From Balneolales bacterium (GTDB lineage Bacteria; Bacteroidota; Rhodothermia; Balneolales; Natronogracilivirgulaceae), in NCBI GenBank assembly GCA_007132975.1, contig SLNO01000042.1:44137-108136 (forward strand): a DNA stretch of 64,000 bases, in the 5' to 3' direction. A program made the translations under genes and the position numbers. Each line of letters begins with the position of its first letter. Positions within the stretch are counted from its first letter, which is position 1. Under the pieces are notes generated by a model. It made no database searches. It worked only from the letters and a program-made list of their open reading frames with translations, and was not told where the DNA came from. Shown in pieces: positions 8,246-17,690 of this stretch.

Positions 8246-10586
8246 TGTCGGGGTTCATCCAGTAAATGAGTGCCGGCAGGAAGATCAGGTCGGCTGCCAA
8301 AGCAGTAAGGATCGTCAAGCAGGTGAGAAGACCCATAAGCATGTTGGACTCAAACGAGCTTGTGCCAAGCACTCCAAACCCCACAAGCAGTATGAGGCTT
8401 GTCAGTACTATGGCTCTTCCGGTATGGATCGTGGTGTTCTTGACTGCCTCATCGAGTGAAAGGCCGCGCAGTGTCTCCATACGGAATCGGGCCAGATAGT
8501 GAATGCTGTCATCAACAGCAATACCAAAAGCTATGGTGAATATGACTGCCGTGGACGGACGTATGTCGATTCCAGCATATCCCATGAAACCGGCTGTGAC
8601 AAGAAGTGGTATCAGATTGGGCAGCAAAGATATCAGCACAAGCTTGATGTTCCGGAAGAGCAGGGCCATTACCAGTGAGATGAACAGAAATGCGAGACCG
8701 ATACTCCAGGTCAGGGCTTTGACAATATTACCCGTCAGGTCAGCTGACAGTATCGTGGAACCCGTCAGGAGAACGTTCTCATCAGGAAAAAGATCGGCAA
8801 GGTATGTCTCAAGATCAGCGCGCATGCGGTTGATCCTCCAGGAACCGGCATCATAAACCCGTGCAATGATCCGGGTCTGGCGGTTGTCGAAATCATTGAA
8901 GCCAAAATCTTCGCCGCCTCCGGTCATCTCCAGAAGCAGGTCGTACTGAGCGATCAGCGGTCGGGAGTCGGGCAGGGAACCGGGTTCGCTTTCACGCATG
9001 ATATTGTCCAGGCGGGACATGAGGGTTGCGAAAGAGACACTCTGTTCAATTTCGTCATAGGAAGAGAGGTGGTTTTCCAGCAATGTTATCCGTTGAAGCA
9101 ACTCTGGGTCATACACGCCATCTTCCATGCCGGTATCCACTATGATTTCAAGCGGAAACTGCGGGGCCAGATATTTGTCGAGGAAACGGCTTTGCTGAAT
9201 AAGCTCCGAGTTCTCGCCAATGTCGTCAAATACACGGCTGTTTGTCCTGAGCTGGGTGATCCCCGCAGAGAAAATGATTGTCACAAGCAAGGTCACCATA
9301 ACCACTTTTCGCGGGTGCATGCGTGCCATGCGGTGGGTGCTTGAGAGCAGCGATCCGATCTTCCTGAAGAATATGCGGCTTTTGTCCTCGACAGGAGTCG
9401 TATTACGAAGCAGCTTCAAAACCGATGGAAGCACGAATATTGTGATCAAAAAAGCAATCAGTACTCCGGCAGCTGTATAGAGACCGAATCGGCGCATTGG
9501 CATCACATTGCTTGTCATCAGTGTGAGGAAACCAATTGCCGTTGTTATGCTGGTGAGCAGTGTGGCCGTGCCAAGTATCAGAATGGTTTGACGCAATGAC
9601 TGCTCACGGCTTTTGTTCTGCAATCGAAGGTCCTGGTACTTTGAGAGCATGTGCACAGAGTCTGCCACACCAACACACAACAGTATGGGGGCGATAGTGC
9701 TGCTCAGGATCTCAAAGAATCCACCAGTGAGCACAAGAATGGCTGTCACAAAAAGTATGGTAAGCCATACAATGCTGATGGGCAGTATGACGCCAAGCAT
9801 CGTTCGGAAGAGCAGCCACAAAATGGCAACAATCAGCAGCGAGGCAATGGAGACATAAAAAAGGATCTCTCTGTTCAGCGTTTCGACATAGCGTGTCCGG
9901 AAGTATGGGAGACCGGATTTATTGAATTCGTAGTCCGAACGGTAAGATTCCAGGACTTCGTTTATCCGGGCGATCAGCTCCCGGCGGTTGGAGAATGTAT
10001 TATATTGGTCGCTGATCTTCAGGTATATCGCAGTAGCGGTACCTTCGGATCCCAAATAGGTGCCGGCAACGAATGGATCGTCCAGCATTCTGTCGCGGAT
10101 GCGCTCAAGGTGATTTTCTGAGGAATTGTTGTTTTCTGACCACCCGGGAGCGTTCCTGTCCAGTGATGGGAGGGAGGGAAGCTTATTAATATCCAGATAT
10201 GTCTGCGCCTTCAATGCCCCGCCCTCGGCCACAAACTCGTTAAGAGACCATATGCTCCTCACATCCACAAGAAAGGGCAGTGTTTCCAACTCGAATGCCA
10301 TTTCGCGAACCTGCATCAAATGCCGGGGTGTGAAGAGGGAATCATGCCGGAATGCTATGATGATCAGGTTATCATCCCTCCCGAACTCTTCAGCAACCCG
10401 CTGATAGGCAACAATGGTTTCCGCATCTTCGGGATAGAAGCCCTCCAGGTCGAAATCTGCACGGATGTGCCAAGCCGGTATGAGCGCAAGGATGGCAAGC
10501 AGGCCCACTACGGCAAGCCATGTCCTCGGGCGGGACAGGATAAACCGGATGACCGGCGAGAGATATTTCTTCTCAAGATATTTCAA
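8118..10586 (-). CDS. RND/MMPL-family exporter
   Basis: This 822-aa protein has the two-fold repeat of RND transporters: TM1 (about 27-45), a large periplasmic loop, five TMs (about 240-390), TM7 near 430, a second loop, and a second TM bundle (about 625-790). Phrases such as AFGIAVDDSIHYLARFRMET and ILLCVGVADSVHMLSKYQD are typical of predicted exporters of COG1033, which often move lipids or hydrophobic compounds. Substrate is unknown. It lies 56 bp downstream of a putative outer-membrane barrel gene on the same strand, so the two may be one unit. The polar C-terminal tail is encoded over the end of tmk. Confidence 0.88.
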   Translation of the reverse strand: MKYLEKKYLSPVIRFILSRPRTWLAVVGLLAILALIPAWHIRADFDLEGFYPEDAETIVAYQRVAEEFGRDDNLIIIAFRHDSLFTPRHLMQVREMAFELETLPFLVDVRSIWSLNEFVAEGGALKAQTYLDINKLPSLPSLDRNAPGWSENNNSSENHLERIRDRMLDDPFVAGTYLGSEGTATAIYLKISDQYNTFSNRRELIARINEVLESYRSDYEFNKSGLPYFRTRYVETLNREILFYVSIASLLIVAILWLLFRTMLGVILPISIVWLTILFVTAILVLTGGFFEILSSTIAPILLCVGVADSVHMLSKYQDLRLQNKSREQSLRQTILILGTATLLTSITTAIGFLTLMTSNVMPMRRFGLYTAAGVLIAFLITIFVLPSVLKLLRNTTPVEDKSRIFFRKIGSLLSSTHRMARMHPRKVVMVTLLVTIIFSAGITQLRTNSRVFDDIGENSELIQQSRFLDKYLAPQFPLEIIVDTGMEDGVYDPELLQRITLLENHLSSYDEIEQSVSFATLMSRLDNIMRESEPGSLPDSRPLIAQYDLLLEMTGGGEDFGFNDFDNRQTRIIARVYDAGSWRINRMRADLETYLADLFPDENVLLTGSTILSADLTGNIVKALTWSIGLAFLFISLVMALLFRNIKLVLISLLPNLIPLLVTAGFMGYAGIDIRPSTAVIFTIAFGIAVDDSIHYLARFRMETLRGLSLDEAVKNTTIHTGRAIVLTSLILLVGFGVLGTSSFESNMLMGLLTCLTILTALAADLIFLPALIYWMNPDITAVATSSQDTPLSPGTSLPVNAKNQVRQYDPHERQEHQIPH

Positions 10587-10642
10587 GGAGTGAAGGCAGG
10601 TGATTTCTGGTGAAGACCGGCTGTCAGCATGCTTCTTGATAG

Positions 10643-12034
10643 TCAGAAGAAGCAGCGAATCCCGGTGTATATCAGACTGTTGCTGCGATAGGAACCGAAA
10701 CTTGCATGTCCATAGTTCGCCTCAGGAGCAGGTCCGCCAAAAAAATGTGCGCCCAGCGTTATGGTTACGTTATCCATGAGATCATAGGAATGTTCCGTGC
10801 GGACCCAGAAATCGCTTCCCCACGGCTGGAATACCGTGGTTAGTTCACTTTGCAGCCGTTGGCGGAAAAAATCCCGGCGTGCCGTAGCTGCGAGAGTGTG
10901 GAACACAGACTCCTGTATCACGTCCGGGTGTGGATCGTAGATGATCTGAGCACTCCAGTGCGCCCCTATTGTCAAAAAAGTTCCGGTATAGAGCAGTTCA
11001 AGCGCGGTTTCAATGGTCTGGTGCTTTGATATGAATCCATCCTCTTCTTCTCCAATAATCTGCAGTATGCGTGGAAGCGAGATCAGCACAGGATTTTGCA
11101 AGTCAAAAAGCAGCAGCTCTTCTGGAATTCTGTCGAAAGCCCGTTTTTGGAACCAGGCTGCTTCAGCCACGGCAGTAAAACTAGGGGTAAATTCCCATGA
11201 AAGGCCGCCGGTAAGCACCCAGCCTGGAAACCAGGATTCCTGGAGCAGCAGCTCAGGTGTATGAAACGGATTCTCCAGACCGGGCAAGAGGATTTCCTTA
11301 AAATATACAGGTTGGGAAGGGGTCCAGTAGAGCACGCCTGCCTGGAGCTCAAATCTGCCGGGCCTTGCATTATTCCAAAGCAGAGCCGCTTGGGCATTCT
11401 GGTCATTTGGAGTGGACTCAATCCGGAACGGCAGGCCGCCAGGCACCGGAATGTGGAAAAACCAGCGGTTTTGGGGGTCGGGAAGCAGGGTTTCTGTGAA
11501 AACGGGAGTGACAATGAGGCGGATTCGATGATTTCCGGCATACAGGGAGTAATTCGCTGCGATGGTACCGCGGCGAAGCACGGGTTCTGGTTCCAGCAGA
11601 AAATTTCTCAAATCCAGTGGCTGCAGACGATTGACCGGTGACTGAAAAAGGGACAAACCCGGCATGATTACCTGGCGGCCGATCCTCAGGTCGCCCCTGT
11701 TAAAATATAGTTCTACCCATGCCTCTGGAAATGCCCACTCCAGGGAGTCGGAAGATGCTTCAAATCGATTCCGGAAATCATTGCGAACAAAAAGACGTGC
11801 CGAATCAAGCCGGTAGTCAAGATTTACGGAAAGGCGCTGAATACCAGGAACCAGCTCGGGCCGGGAGGACAGGGTGGCACCGGAAAGAAGGTGGTAGTCA
11901 CCCGTCAATGCTGGTCTGGATGCAGCTGGTGTCGCAAAGGGGAAATGCATCAAAAACGCCGCCAGAATGGGCATAATCGTGTTAAATAGTATCCTGGAAC
12001 GGAGTGGCACGGCTACAAAACTGTAAATTTCCAA
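10643..12034 (-). CDS. Putative outer-membrane beta-barrel protein next to RND exporter
   Basis: The 463-aa protein has an N-terminal hydrophobic export signal (LFNTIMPILAAFLMHFPFATPAAS; an in-frame Met at about residue 21 could be the real start). Alternating amphipathic strands follow and it ends in an aromatic residue (YTGIRCFF), as outer-membrane barrels do. The segment WVELYFNRGDLRIGRQVIMPG resembles DUF1302 / alginate-export-like porins, which in other bacteria often neighbour MMPL exporters. I infer a role as outer-membrane partner or lipid/hydrophobe porin; this is not proven by a specific motif. Confidence 0.6.
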   Translation of the reverse strand: MEIYSFVAVPLRSRILFNTIMPILAAFLMHFPFATPAASRPALTGDYHLLSGATLSSRPELVPGIQRLSVNLDYRLDSARLFVRNDFRNRFEASSDSLEWAFPEAWVELYFNRGDLRIGRQVIMPGLSLFQSPVNRLQPLDLRNFLLEPEPVLRRGTIAANYSLYAGNHRIRLIVTPVFTETLLPDPQNRWFFHIPVPGGLPFRIESTPNDQNAQAALLWNNARPGRFELQAGVLYWTPSQPVYFKEILLPGLENPFHTPELLLQESWFPGWVLTGGLSWEFTPSFTAVAEAAWFQKRAFDRIPEELLLFDLQNPVLISLPRILQIIGEEEDGFISKHQTIETALELLYTGTFLTIGAHWSAQIIYDPHPDVIQESVFHTLAATARRDFFRQRLQSELTTVFQPWGSDFWVRTEHSYDLMDNVTITLGAHFFGGPAPEANYGHASFGSYRSNSLIYTGIRCFF

Positions 12035-12065
12035 TTGCTGATGTTACGAAAAATGCTTATTTTTG
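12035..12065 (+). promoter_or_regulatory. Predicted promoter of the SRPBCC gene
   Basis: TTG at 12035 is followed after exactly 20 nt by TATTTTTG, a perfect match to the Bacteroidota -7 element TAnnTTTG. Transcription would begin near 12071, about 95 nt before the gene at 12168. Confidence 0.55.
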
Positions 12066-12167
12066 ATTTATTGTGCGACAACTTGAATGTCCTGCGTGCA
12101 ATCCTACGGTGATACCAGCCGCAAATCACACGAACCAATCAACTTTACAGAAGTATAATAGTACATT

Positions 12168-12650
12168 ATGGCGCATCAAAGAATTGAAGTTGACCTGCCC
12201 TTGGCCAAAGTTTACGAGTTGATGAGCTCTCCCACTGATTTCCCGAAGTTTCTCTCCTCGCTCAGGGAGGTCAATAAAATCAACTCGCAGACTTTTGAAT
12301 ACGTAACTGAAATTGGTGGAGAAGAATTCCGGTGGACCACCAATATAATTGATGATCTGCGTAACACCCGTTTTGCATGGATCACCATCAATGGTAATCT
12401 GAATCAGACCGGAACCATCCGTTTTACCCCCCTGAACAACGGCTCCCGTACAAGGGTAGATTTCAGCCTCGATTACCGGACGTTCTTTGGTGAACCCTCC
12501 TCAGATATGGCGAAATTCATCGAGGAACTGCCAGATCAGCTCATGGGAGATCTTGAGAAATTCAAGAATCTTGCTGAGAGCGGCAGTTTCAAGGATGAAA
12601 GTGAGAAGGAAGAAGTTGTTTCCGAGAAAAAAGAGGAAGTAACAGCCTGA
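12168..12650 (+). CDS. SRPBCC / START-like ligand-binding protein
   Basis: The 160-aa protein begins with the classic SRPBCC opening (IEVDLPLAKVYELMSSPTDFPKFLSSLREV), continues through strands containing FRWTTNIIDDLRNTRFAW, and ends with a long helix (PDQLMGDLEKFKNLAES) that would cap a hydrophobic pocket. The last 25 residues are highly charged. No catalytic residue can be assigned and the ligand is unknown. It is a single-gene unit: a good promoter upstream and a strong terminator just after the stop. Confidence 0.78.
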   Translation: MAHQRIEVDLPLAKVYELMSSPTDFPKFLSSLREVNKINSQTFEYVTEIGGEEFRWTTNIIDDLRNTRFAWITINGNLNQTGTIRFTPLNNGSRTRVDFSLDYRTFFGEPSSDMAKFIEELPDQLMGDLEKFKNLAESGSFKDESEKEEVVSEKKEEVTA

Positions 12651-12667
12651 TTTTTCAGGCAGGATTT

Positions 12668-12697
12668 AAAAAGGGGTGAAAGGCCCCTTTTTTTTTA
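12668..12697 (+). terminator. Rho-independent terminator
   Basis: AAAAAGGGG pairs with CCCCTTTTT around a 7-nt loop and runs straight into a T-tract of about 9. It lies 18 bp after the SRPBCC stop and separates it from aroE. Confidence 0.8.
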
Positions 12698-12737
12698 TCC
12701 GTTTTTACCCGGTCGCACCACGCATCCCCAGACCTGA

Positions 12738-13613
12738 ATGCTTCTCTCCGACTTTTTGCAAAGCGAGCACGTTTCGAGCCCATTTGCAGCAGTATTGGGA
12801 CACCCGGTTGCTCACAGCCGCTCGCCAGGGATACACAATGCCTCACTTGCCTATCACGGTATTCCGGTTCGTTACCACGCAGTTTCTTGTCCTGAAACTG
12901 AGTTCGGATTACTGCACAGGCTATTCTCGTGCCCGGAGTTCAGAGGCGCTAATGTGACCATTCCCCTCAAGGAGAAAATGGTTGGCCTGATGGATGAGAT
13001 TGATGGCACAGCCAAAAAGATTGGAGCCATCAACACGGTTGTAATCAATCCAAAGAACCGGCGTCTCAAGGGTTTCAACACCGACGCCTACGGGTTCATG
13101 AAACCATTGGAGTCGTACGGCCATATAAGAAGTGCTGCCATTCTTGGCACTGGTGGAGCCGCCAGAGCCATTGTCCATGCGCTGCTGGAGCAAGACTGCC
13201 AAATGATCTCCCTTGTAAGCCGTAAAAAAGCGCAGATCGAATTGGCCTCAGCCCATCCTGAAAAAATCCGCCTGCTTACCTATGACCAGCTTGATGATGC
13301 CATACGGAAGTCCGAAATGATCGTAAATACCACACCGGTGGGAATGCACCCTGACATGGAAAACACACCCGTACCCTCATCCATGACGCCTCTTTTAAAG
13401 GGAAAAATCTGCTATGACATAATATATAATCCACTGGAGTCCAGGTTGATTGTGGAGGCGAGGCAACACGGGGCGAGGACGATAGGCGGACTCGACATGT
13501 TCCTGCACCAGGCGGCCCGCTCGTTCGAGTTGTGGTTCGGCAAGTCAATGCCTCTTGACCTGGCAAGGAGCATGATCCTTTCATCCCTGAAAGAAAACGG
13601 AGCACCTGCCTGA
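12738..13613 (+). CDS. aroE: Shikimate dehydrogenase
   Basis: Reduces 3-dehydroshikimate to shikimate with NADPH in the chorismate pathway, which feeds the trp operon found later in this window. Visible are the substrate motif VLGHPVAHSRSPGIHNASL (about residues 19-37), NVTIPLKEKM with the catalytic Lys, the DGxxxxGAINTVV block, NTDAYGF, and the nucleotide-binding ILGTGGAARAIVHAL. The C-terminal GGLDMFLHQAARSFELW closes the family pattern. The protein has 291 aa. It overlaps the next gene by one base (TGATG). Confidence 0.95.
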   Translation: MLLSDFLQSEHVSSPFAAVLGHPVAHSRSPGIHNASLAYHGIPVRYHAVSCPETEFGLLHRLFSCPEFRGANVTIPLKEKMVGLMDEIDGTAKKIGAINTVVINPKNRRLKGFNTDAYGFMKPLESYGHIRSAAILGTGGAARAIVHALLEQDCQMISLVSRKKAQIELASAHPEKIRLLTYDQLDDAIRKSEMIVNTTPVGMHPDMENTPVPSSMTPLLKGKICYDIIYNPLESRLIVEARQHGARTIGGLDMFLHQAARSFELWFGKSMPLDLARSMILSSLKENGAPA

Positions 13614-14338
13614 TGCCCACTATCTGGACGGATTTAAAGGAGCTGCAAGCGGCATTTATCACACGCGAAATTGAGCGGACAGGTGATTTTTTCCAGTCCG
13701 TCACCAACCATGAGCATGTCGATGACGCCCTCAAGGCACTTGACAACAATCGACGAATTGCATCGGAATATCCAGGGTTTACCGAGGACATGAAATTGTG
13801 CATGGCCAGACAGGTGCATGGCAGCCAGGTGCGGTACACGGACAAAGCGGGCATAGCCGGAGATGCTGATGGACTGGTCACAGACAAACCGAATTTGGCC
13901 CTCGGAGTGCTTGTTGCCGATTGTGCGGCTTTGTTGATTGCCGATCCGGCAAACAAAGTTGTGGCTGCTGTTCACGCCGGATGGAGAGGGGCAGTTGCCG
14001 GGATCATTCCAGAAGCTGTTCGCCAAATGGAAAAAATCGGAGCTGAGCCCGATCTGATCCGCACATATATCAGCCCATGCATCTCACGCGAAGCCTTTGA
14101 GGTGGGCGAGGAGGTCGCATGCCGCTTTCCGGACAAATTCGTGGACCGGACCCGTTCCAAGCCACATGTGGATCTGCGTGGCTTCGTTCTCCATCAGCTG
14201 CGTAAAACCGGGATTCCCGAATCATCCGTGGCTCGTGATGATTCTTGCACGGTTAGGAATACGACCTTGCACTCACACCGAAGGGACGGGAACAAGAGCG
14301 GACGCATGCTTGCAGTGATCTGTCTGTCAAGCAAATAG
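13613..14338 (+). CDS. pgeF: Peptidoglycan editing factor PgeF / laccase-domain purine nucleosidase
   Basis: YfiH/PgeF proteins use a Cys-His-His zinc site; reported activities are purine nucleoside phosphorolysis and correction of misbuilt peptidoglycan stems. All three ligand motifs are visible: RQVHG (about residue 65), VADCAALLIAD (Cys near 103) and VHAGWRG (His near 121). SPCISREAFEVGEEV and a terminal HSHRRDGNKSGRMLAVI also fit the family. The protein has 241 aa. It is coupled to aroE by a TGATG overlap. Confidence 0.92.
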   Translation: MPTIWTDLKELQAAFITREIERTGDFFQSVTNHEHVDDALKALDNNRRIASEYPGFTEDMKLCMARQVHGSQVRYTDKAGIAGDADGLVTDKPNLALGVLVADCAALLIADPANKVVAAVHAGWRGAVAGIIPEAVRQMEKIGAEPDLIRTYISPCISREAFEVGEEVACRFPDKFVDRTRSKPHVDLRGFVLHQLRKTGIPESSVARDDSCTVRNTTLHSHRRDGNKSGRMLAVICLSSK

Positions 14339-14370
14339 CATAGTTGCCATTTAGAAAAAAAGTATCCGAT

Positions 14371-14399
14371 CGGGGAACAATTTCAGCCCGTTTTTTTTT
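14371..14399 (+). terminator. Possible terminator after pgeF
   Basis: CGGG pairs with CCCG across a 12-nt loop, followed by nine T residues. The stem is short, so it is tentative. Confidence 0.35.
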
Positions 14400-14414
14400 A
14401 TGGTATCTTACCAT
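14400..14414. other. Perfect inverted repeat upstream of dxr
   Basis: ATGGTA-TCT-TACCAT lies immediately after the T-tract and 80 bp before dxr. It could be an operator-like site or extra terminator structure. The 156-bp gap shows no clear -7 element. Confidence 0.25.
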
Positions 14415-14494
14415 GCCGGTTTGATAAAAGCAATGCGCTCCGCCGCAACTGCACAAACAAGATTGACGGCCGGCTCAAATTTTTTCATGCAAAA

Positions 14495-15643
14495 GTGAAC
14501 ATACAACGATTACTTATCCTCGGATCCACCGGTTCCATCGGCACACAGACACTGGATATTGTCCGTGCCCATCCGGAAAAACTTGAAGTGTTCGCCCTTA
14601 CGGCCCATACGAACTGGGAAACCCTGGCCAGGCAGACAAATGAGTTCAAGCCTGAATACTCTGTGCTCGTAGACGAAGCAAATTTCGACAAGCTCAAAGA
14701 AGCCGTAACCCACAAAAGAACCAAACTATTATATGGACAGCAAGAGCTGATGGGCCTTGTGACAGCCAATGAAATCGACACAGTAATCAACAGCCTGGTC
14801 GGTTTCTCCGGGTTTATGCCCACGGTGACCGCACTCAAAGCCGGAAAGAAAGTGGCTTTGGCGAACAAAGAATCACTGGTTGTCGGAGGGCAGCTGCTTT
14901 CTCCGTACCTGAACGGGAGTTATGACCGGCTCATCCCCATAGACTCAGAACACAGTGCCATCCTTCAGTGTCTGGCTGGTGAAAAACTCAAAAATATCGA
15001 GAAGCTGATCATTACAGCCAGTGGCGGGCCCTTTCGGACGTGGGATTTGGACAAAATCCACAACGCCAAGGTCCATGACGCCCTGAAGCACCCTAACTGG
15101 GATATGGGAGCCAAAATCACGATCGATTCGGCTACGATGATGAACAAAGGTCTGGAAGTAATTGAAGCGCACTGGCTGTTTGGTCTGCCACTGAGCCGGA
15201 TTGAAGCGGTGGTTCACCCTCAGAGCATCGTACACTCCATGGTCTTGTTCAATGACGGCTCCATGAAAGCGCAACTGGGCTTGCCCGATATGCGCCTTCC
15301 CATTCAATATGCCCTTACTTTTCCCGATCGCTGGCCGCTTCCGTCCCGCCAGATTGACTGGACCGTTCCTCATCAGTTCTCCTTTGAACCAGTCGATTTG
15401 GATCGATTTCCATGCTTTGAGCTGGCGCTTAAAGCGATAGATGCCGGCGGGTACGCTCCGGCCGTGCTGAATGCCTCCAACGAAGTGGCCGTGGAGAGGT
15501 TTCTCAAAGAAGAAATTTCGTATATTCAGATTTCCGAAATCGTGGCCAAAAGTTTATCTCATATTACAAATTCAGATACGTTATCAGTAGAGTCGCTGGA
15601 AGCGGTTGACCGGGAGGCGCGTGCGTTTGCCCGGTCCATCTGA
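14495..15643 (+). CDS. dxr: 1-deoxy-D-xylulose 5-phosphate reductoisomerase
   Basis: Converts DXP to 2-C-methyl-D-erythritol 4-phosphate, the committed step of the MEP isoprenoid pathway. The NADPH motif LGSTGSIGTQTLD is at residues 8-20; ANKESLVVGG and the metal/active-site stretch PIDSEHSAI (about 148-156) follow, then ASGGPFR and HPNWDMGAKITIDSATMMNKGLE. The protein has 382 aa. The start is GTG at 14495 (MNIQRLLIL). It leads a tight plus-strand group with rseP, psd and pssA. Confidence 0.96.
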   Translation: MNIQRLLILGSTGSIGTQTLDIVRAHPEKLEVFALTAHTNWETLARQTNEFKPEYSVLVDEANFDKLKEAVTHKRTKLLYGQQELMGLVTANEIDTVINSLVGFSGFMPTVTALKAGKKVALANKESLVVGGQLLSPYLNGSYDRLIPIDSEHSAILQCLAGEKLKNIEKLIITASGGPFRTWDLDKIHNAKVHDALKHPNWDMGAKITIDSATMMNKGLEVIEAHWLFGLPLSRIEAVVHPQSIVHSMVLFNDGSMKAQLGLPDMRLPIQYALTFPDRWPLPSRQIDWTVPHQFSFEPVDLDRFPCFELALKAIDAGGYAPAVLNASNEVAVERFLKEEISYIQISEIVAKSLSHITNSDTLSVESLEAVDREARAFARSI

Positions 15644-15664
15644 TGCTAACAACAATCTTTTTTC

Positions 15665-17017
15665 ATGGAAGTGATTCTCAGTATACTTCAGACCATCCTA
15701 ATTTTTGTAGCGGCAATATTCGTACTTGTGCTGGTACACGAACTTGGGCATTTTCTTGCAGCAAAATTGTTCGGGATGCGGGTTGAACGCTTTTCCATCG
15801 GATTTCCGCCCAGGCTTTTCGGCATAAAAAAAGGTGACACCGACTACTGCATTTCAGCCCTTCCGCTGGGAGGCTATGTGAAGATCTCCGGGATGGTGGA
15901 TGAAAGCATGGACGACAGCTTCACAAAATCCGAGCCCAAGGATTACGAGTACCGCAGCAAACCGGTATGGCAGCGCATGATCGTGATCACGGCCGGGGTC
16001 ATCTTCAATATGCTGCTTGCCTACATTATTTTTGCGGTCATCACCTTTTCGCATGGCGTCAATCAGATTCCCGCAGAGAATATCAAGGGGCTTTATGTAC
16101 CTGAGAACTCGACTGCGGAAAGAGTGGGTTTTGAGACAGGTGACCGCATCGTAGCTGTCAATAACAAGGAGATAGAATATATACGCCGCGGACAGTTCTT
16201 CTCCATGGCGGACATCACAAGCAGCTCCCTCAGCTTCACTGTGGACAGGAACGGTGAGATGGTCACCATTCGTCCACCGGATGATTTTCTGGATCATCTT
16301 GCCCGAAACCCGGAGTTCCTTGAACTGCAGAATGCTTTGCCCAGCAAAGTAGGTGCTGTATCAGACGGATCACCTGCGGAGAGGGCAGGCCTCCAGCCGG
16401 GCGATGAAATCGTGGCCATAGATGGCGAGCAGGTCGGGTTCTGGCTTCAGATGGTCGACAAAATCCAGACAGGCGGTGATGAAATGGTGTTTACGATACA
16501 AAGGGACGGTGAGGTCATGGATGTGGCCATTGCCCCGGATCCCGAGCGACGCATCATCGGAATTGCCATTGTCGATCCGCACGAGTTTTTTGGCTTCGAG
16601 ACCATCCGCTTCGGCTTCTTAGCATCACTGAGGGAGGGCGTCTCGCAAGCGCATGACACTCTCATGGGGATTATTAACGGTTTTCGCCAGCTGCTGACCG
16701 GGTCCATATCCATACGGGAAAACCTGGGCGGACCCGTTGCTATTGCATCTGTGACAGCCGATGTCACCGAGCGTGGTGGGGCTCTTGGATTCTGGAGTTT
16801 TACAGCATTTCTCAGTATTACACTGGCCCTGATGAACATCCTCCCAATCCCCATGCTTGACGGCGGTCACCTGATGTTCCTTATATATGAGGCCGTAACT
16901 CGCAGGGAGCCCTCAATCAAAGTTCGCATGGCTCTACAGCAGATTGGATTCATACTGCTGATCAGTCTCATGATTTTTGTTACATTCAACGATATACTCA
17001 GGCACGTAGTCAATTGA
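15665..17017 (+). CDS. rseP: RIP metalloprotease RseP (site-2 protease)
   Basis: An inner-membrane zinc protease that cleaves substrates within the membrane, classically anti-sigma factors. HELGH at residues 25-29 is the zinc motif within TM1. Two PDZ-type regions sit between the TMs (GDRIVAVNNKEIEY and SPAERAGLQPGDEIVAIDGEQ), and the third zinc ligand is in MNILPIPMLDGGH near residue 400. The protein has 450 aa. It lies 21 bp after dxr, a pairing common in bacteria, and 4 bp before psd. No anti-sigma substrate is in the window. Confidence 0.95.
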   Translation: MEVILSILQTILIFVAAIFVLVLVHELGHFLAAKLFGMRVERFSIGFPPRLFGIKKGDTDYCISALPLGGYVKISGMVDESMDDSFTKSEPKDYEYRSKPVWQRMIVITAGVIFNMLLAYIIFAVITFSHGVNQIPAENIKGLYVPENSTAERVGFETGDRIVAVNNKEIEYIRRGQFFSMADITSSSLSFTVDRNGEMVTIRPPDDFLDHLARNPEFLELQNALPSKVGAVSDGSPAERAGLQPGDEIVAIDGEQVGFWLQMVDKIQTGGDEMVFTIQRDGEVMDVAIAPDPERRIIGIAIVDPHEFFGFETIRFGFLASLREGVSQAHDTLMGIINGFRQLLTGSISIRENLGGPVAIASVTADVTERGGALGFWSFTAFLSITLALMNILPIPMLDGGHLMFLIYEAVTRREPSIKVRMALQQIGFILLISLMIFVTFNDILRHVVN

Positions 17018-17021
17018 ACTT

Positions 17022-17669
17022 ATGAGATTTGCCAAGGATGGTGTTCCTGTCATAGTTGCCGCTCTGTTCCTCTCGCTGGTCCTCGTTCTCATCGGGTGGC
17101 TGCTCAACAACAGCGCTTCACTGCCTCTTTATCTGGTCGCCGTCTTTATTTCGGGGTTCACTCTGTTCTTTTTTCGCGACCCGGAACGTAACATACCTGA
17201 GGGCTCTTACATTCTTGCGCCTGCCGATGGTAAGATCATATCCATAGAACAGGTGCGCGAGGATATCTATCTGGGGGCGCCGGCAAAGCAGATCAGCATA
17301 TTCCTCTCCATAATGGATGTGCATGTCAACCGCTACCCGGTTTCCGGCAAGGTTGAGCATGTAACCTATCATCCTGGCAAATATCTCGTTGCATGGCATC
17401 CAAAAGCATCTGAACTGAATGAGCGGGCTGAATTTGGAGTTGTCCATGAGTCTGGGTTGAAGGTGTTTTTCCGGCAGATAACGGGTCTGGTGGCTCGCAG
17501 AATTGTGTTTCACACCCGGGAAGGGGATGAGGTCAGGGCTGGAGACAGGTTTGGGCTCATGAAGTTTGGATCAAGAATGGATATCCTGCTCCCTGCGGAT
17601 ATGGAGGTTCTTGTTAAAACCGGCGACAAAACGATTGGTGGGGAAACCATTATCGCAAAACTTGACTGA
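17022..17669 (+). CDS. psd: Phosphatidylserine decarboxylase (short form)
   Basis: Makes phosphatidylethanolamine from phosphatidylserine. Two N-terminal hydrophobic segments (about 9-27 and 31-49) are followed by the short-form family blocks ILAPADGKIISIE, FLSIMDVHVNRYPVSGKVE and FGLMKFGSRMDILLP. The Gly-Ser in KFGSRMD is the self-cleavage site that yields the pyruvoyl group. At 215 aa it is the compact form common in Bacteroidota, without the long N-terminal region of E. coli Psd. It is adjacent to pssA, the previous enzyme of the pathway. Confidence 0.94.
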   Translation: MRFAKDGVPVIVAALFLSLVLVLIGWLLNNSASLPLYLVAVFISGFTLFFFRDPERNIPEGSYILAPADGKIISIEQVREDIYLGAPAKQISIFLSIMDVHVNRYPVSGKVEHVTYHPGKYLVAWHPKASELNERAEFGVVHESGLKVFFRQITGLVARRIVFHTREGDEVRAGDRFGLMKFGSRMDILLPADMEVLVKTGDKTIGGETIIAKLD

Positions 17670-17690
17670 CGCTGGTGACCAGGCGAAGCT

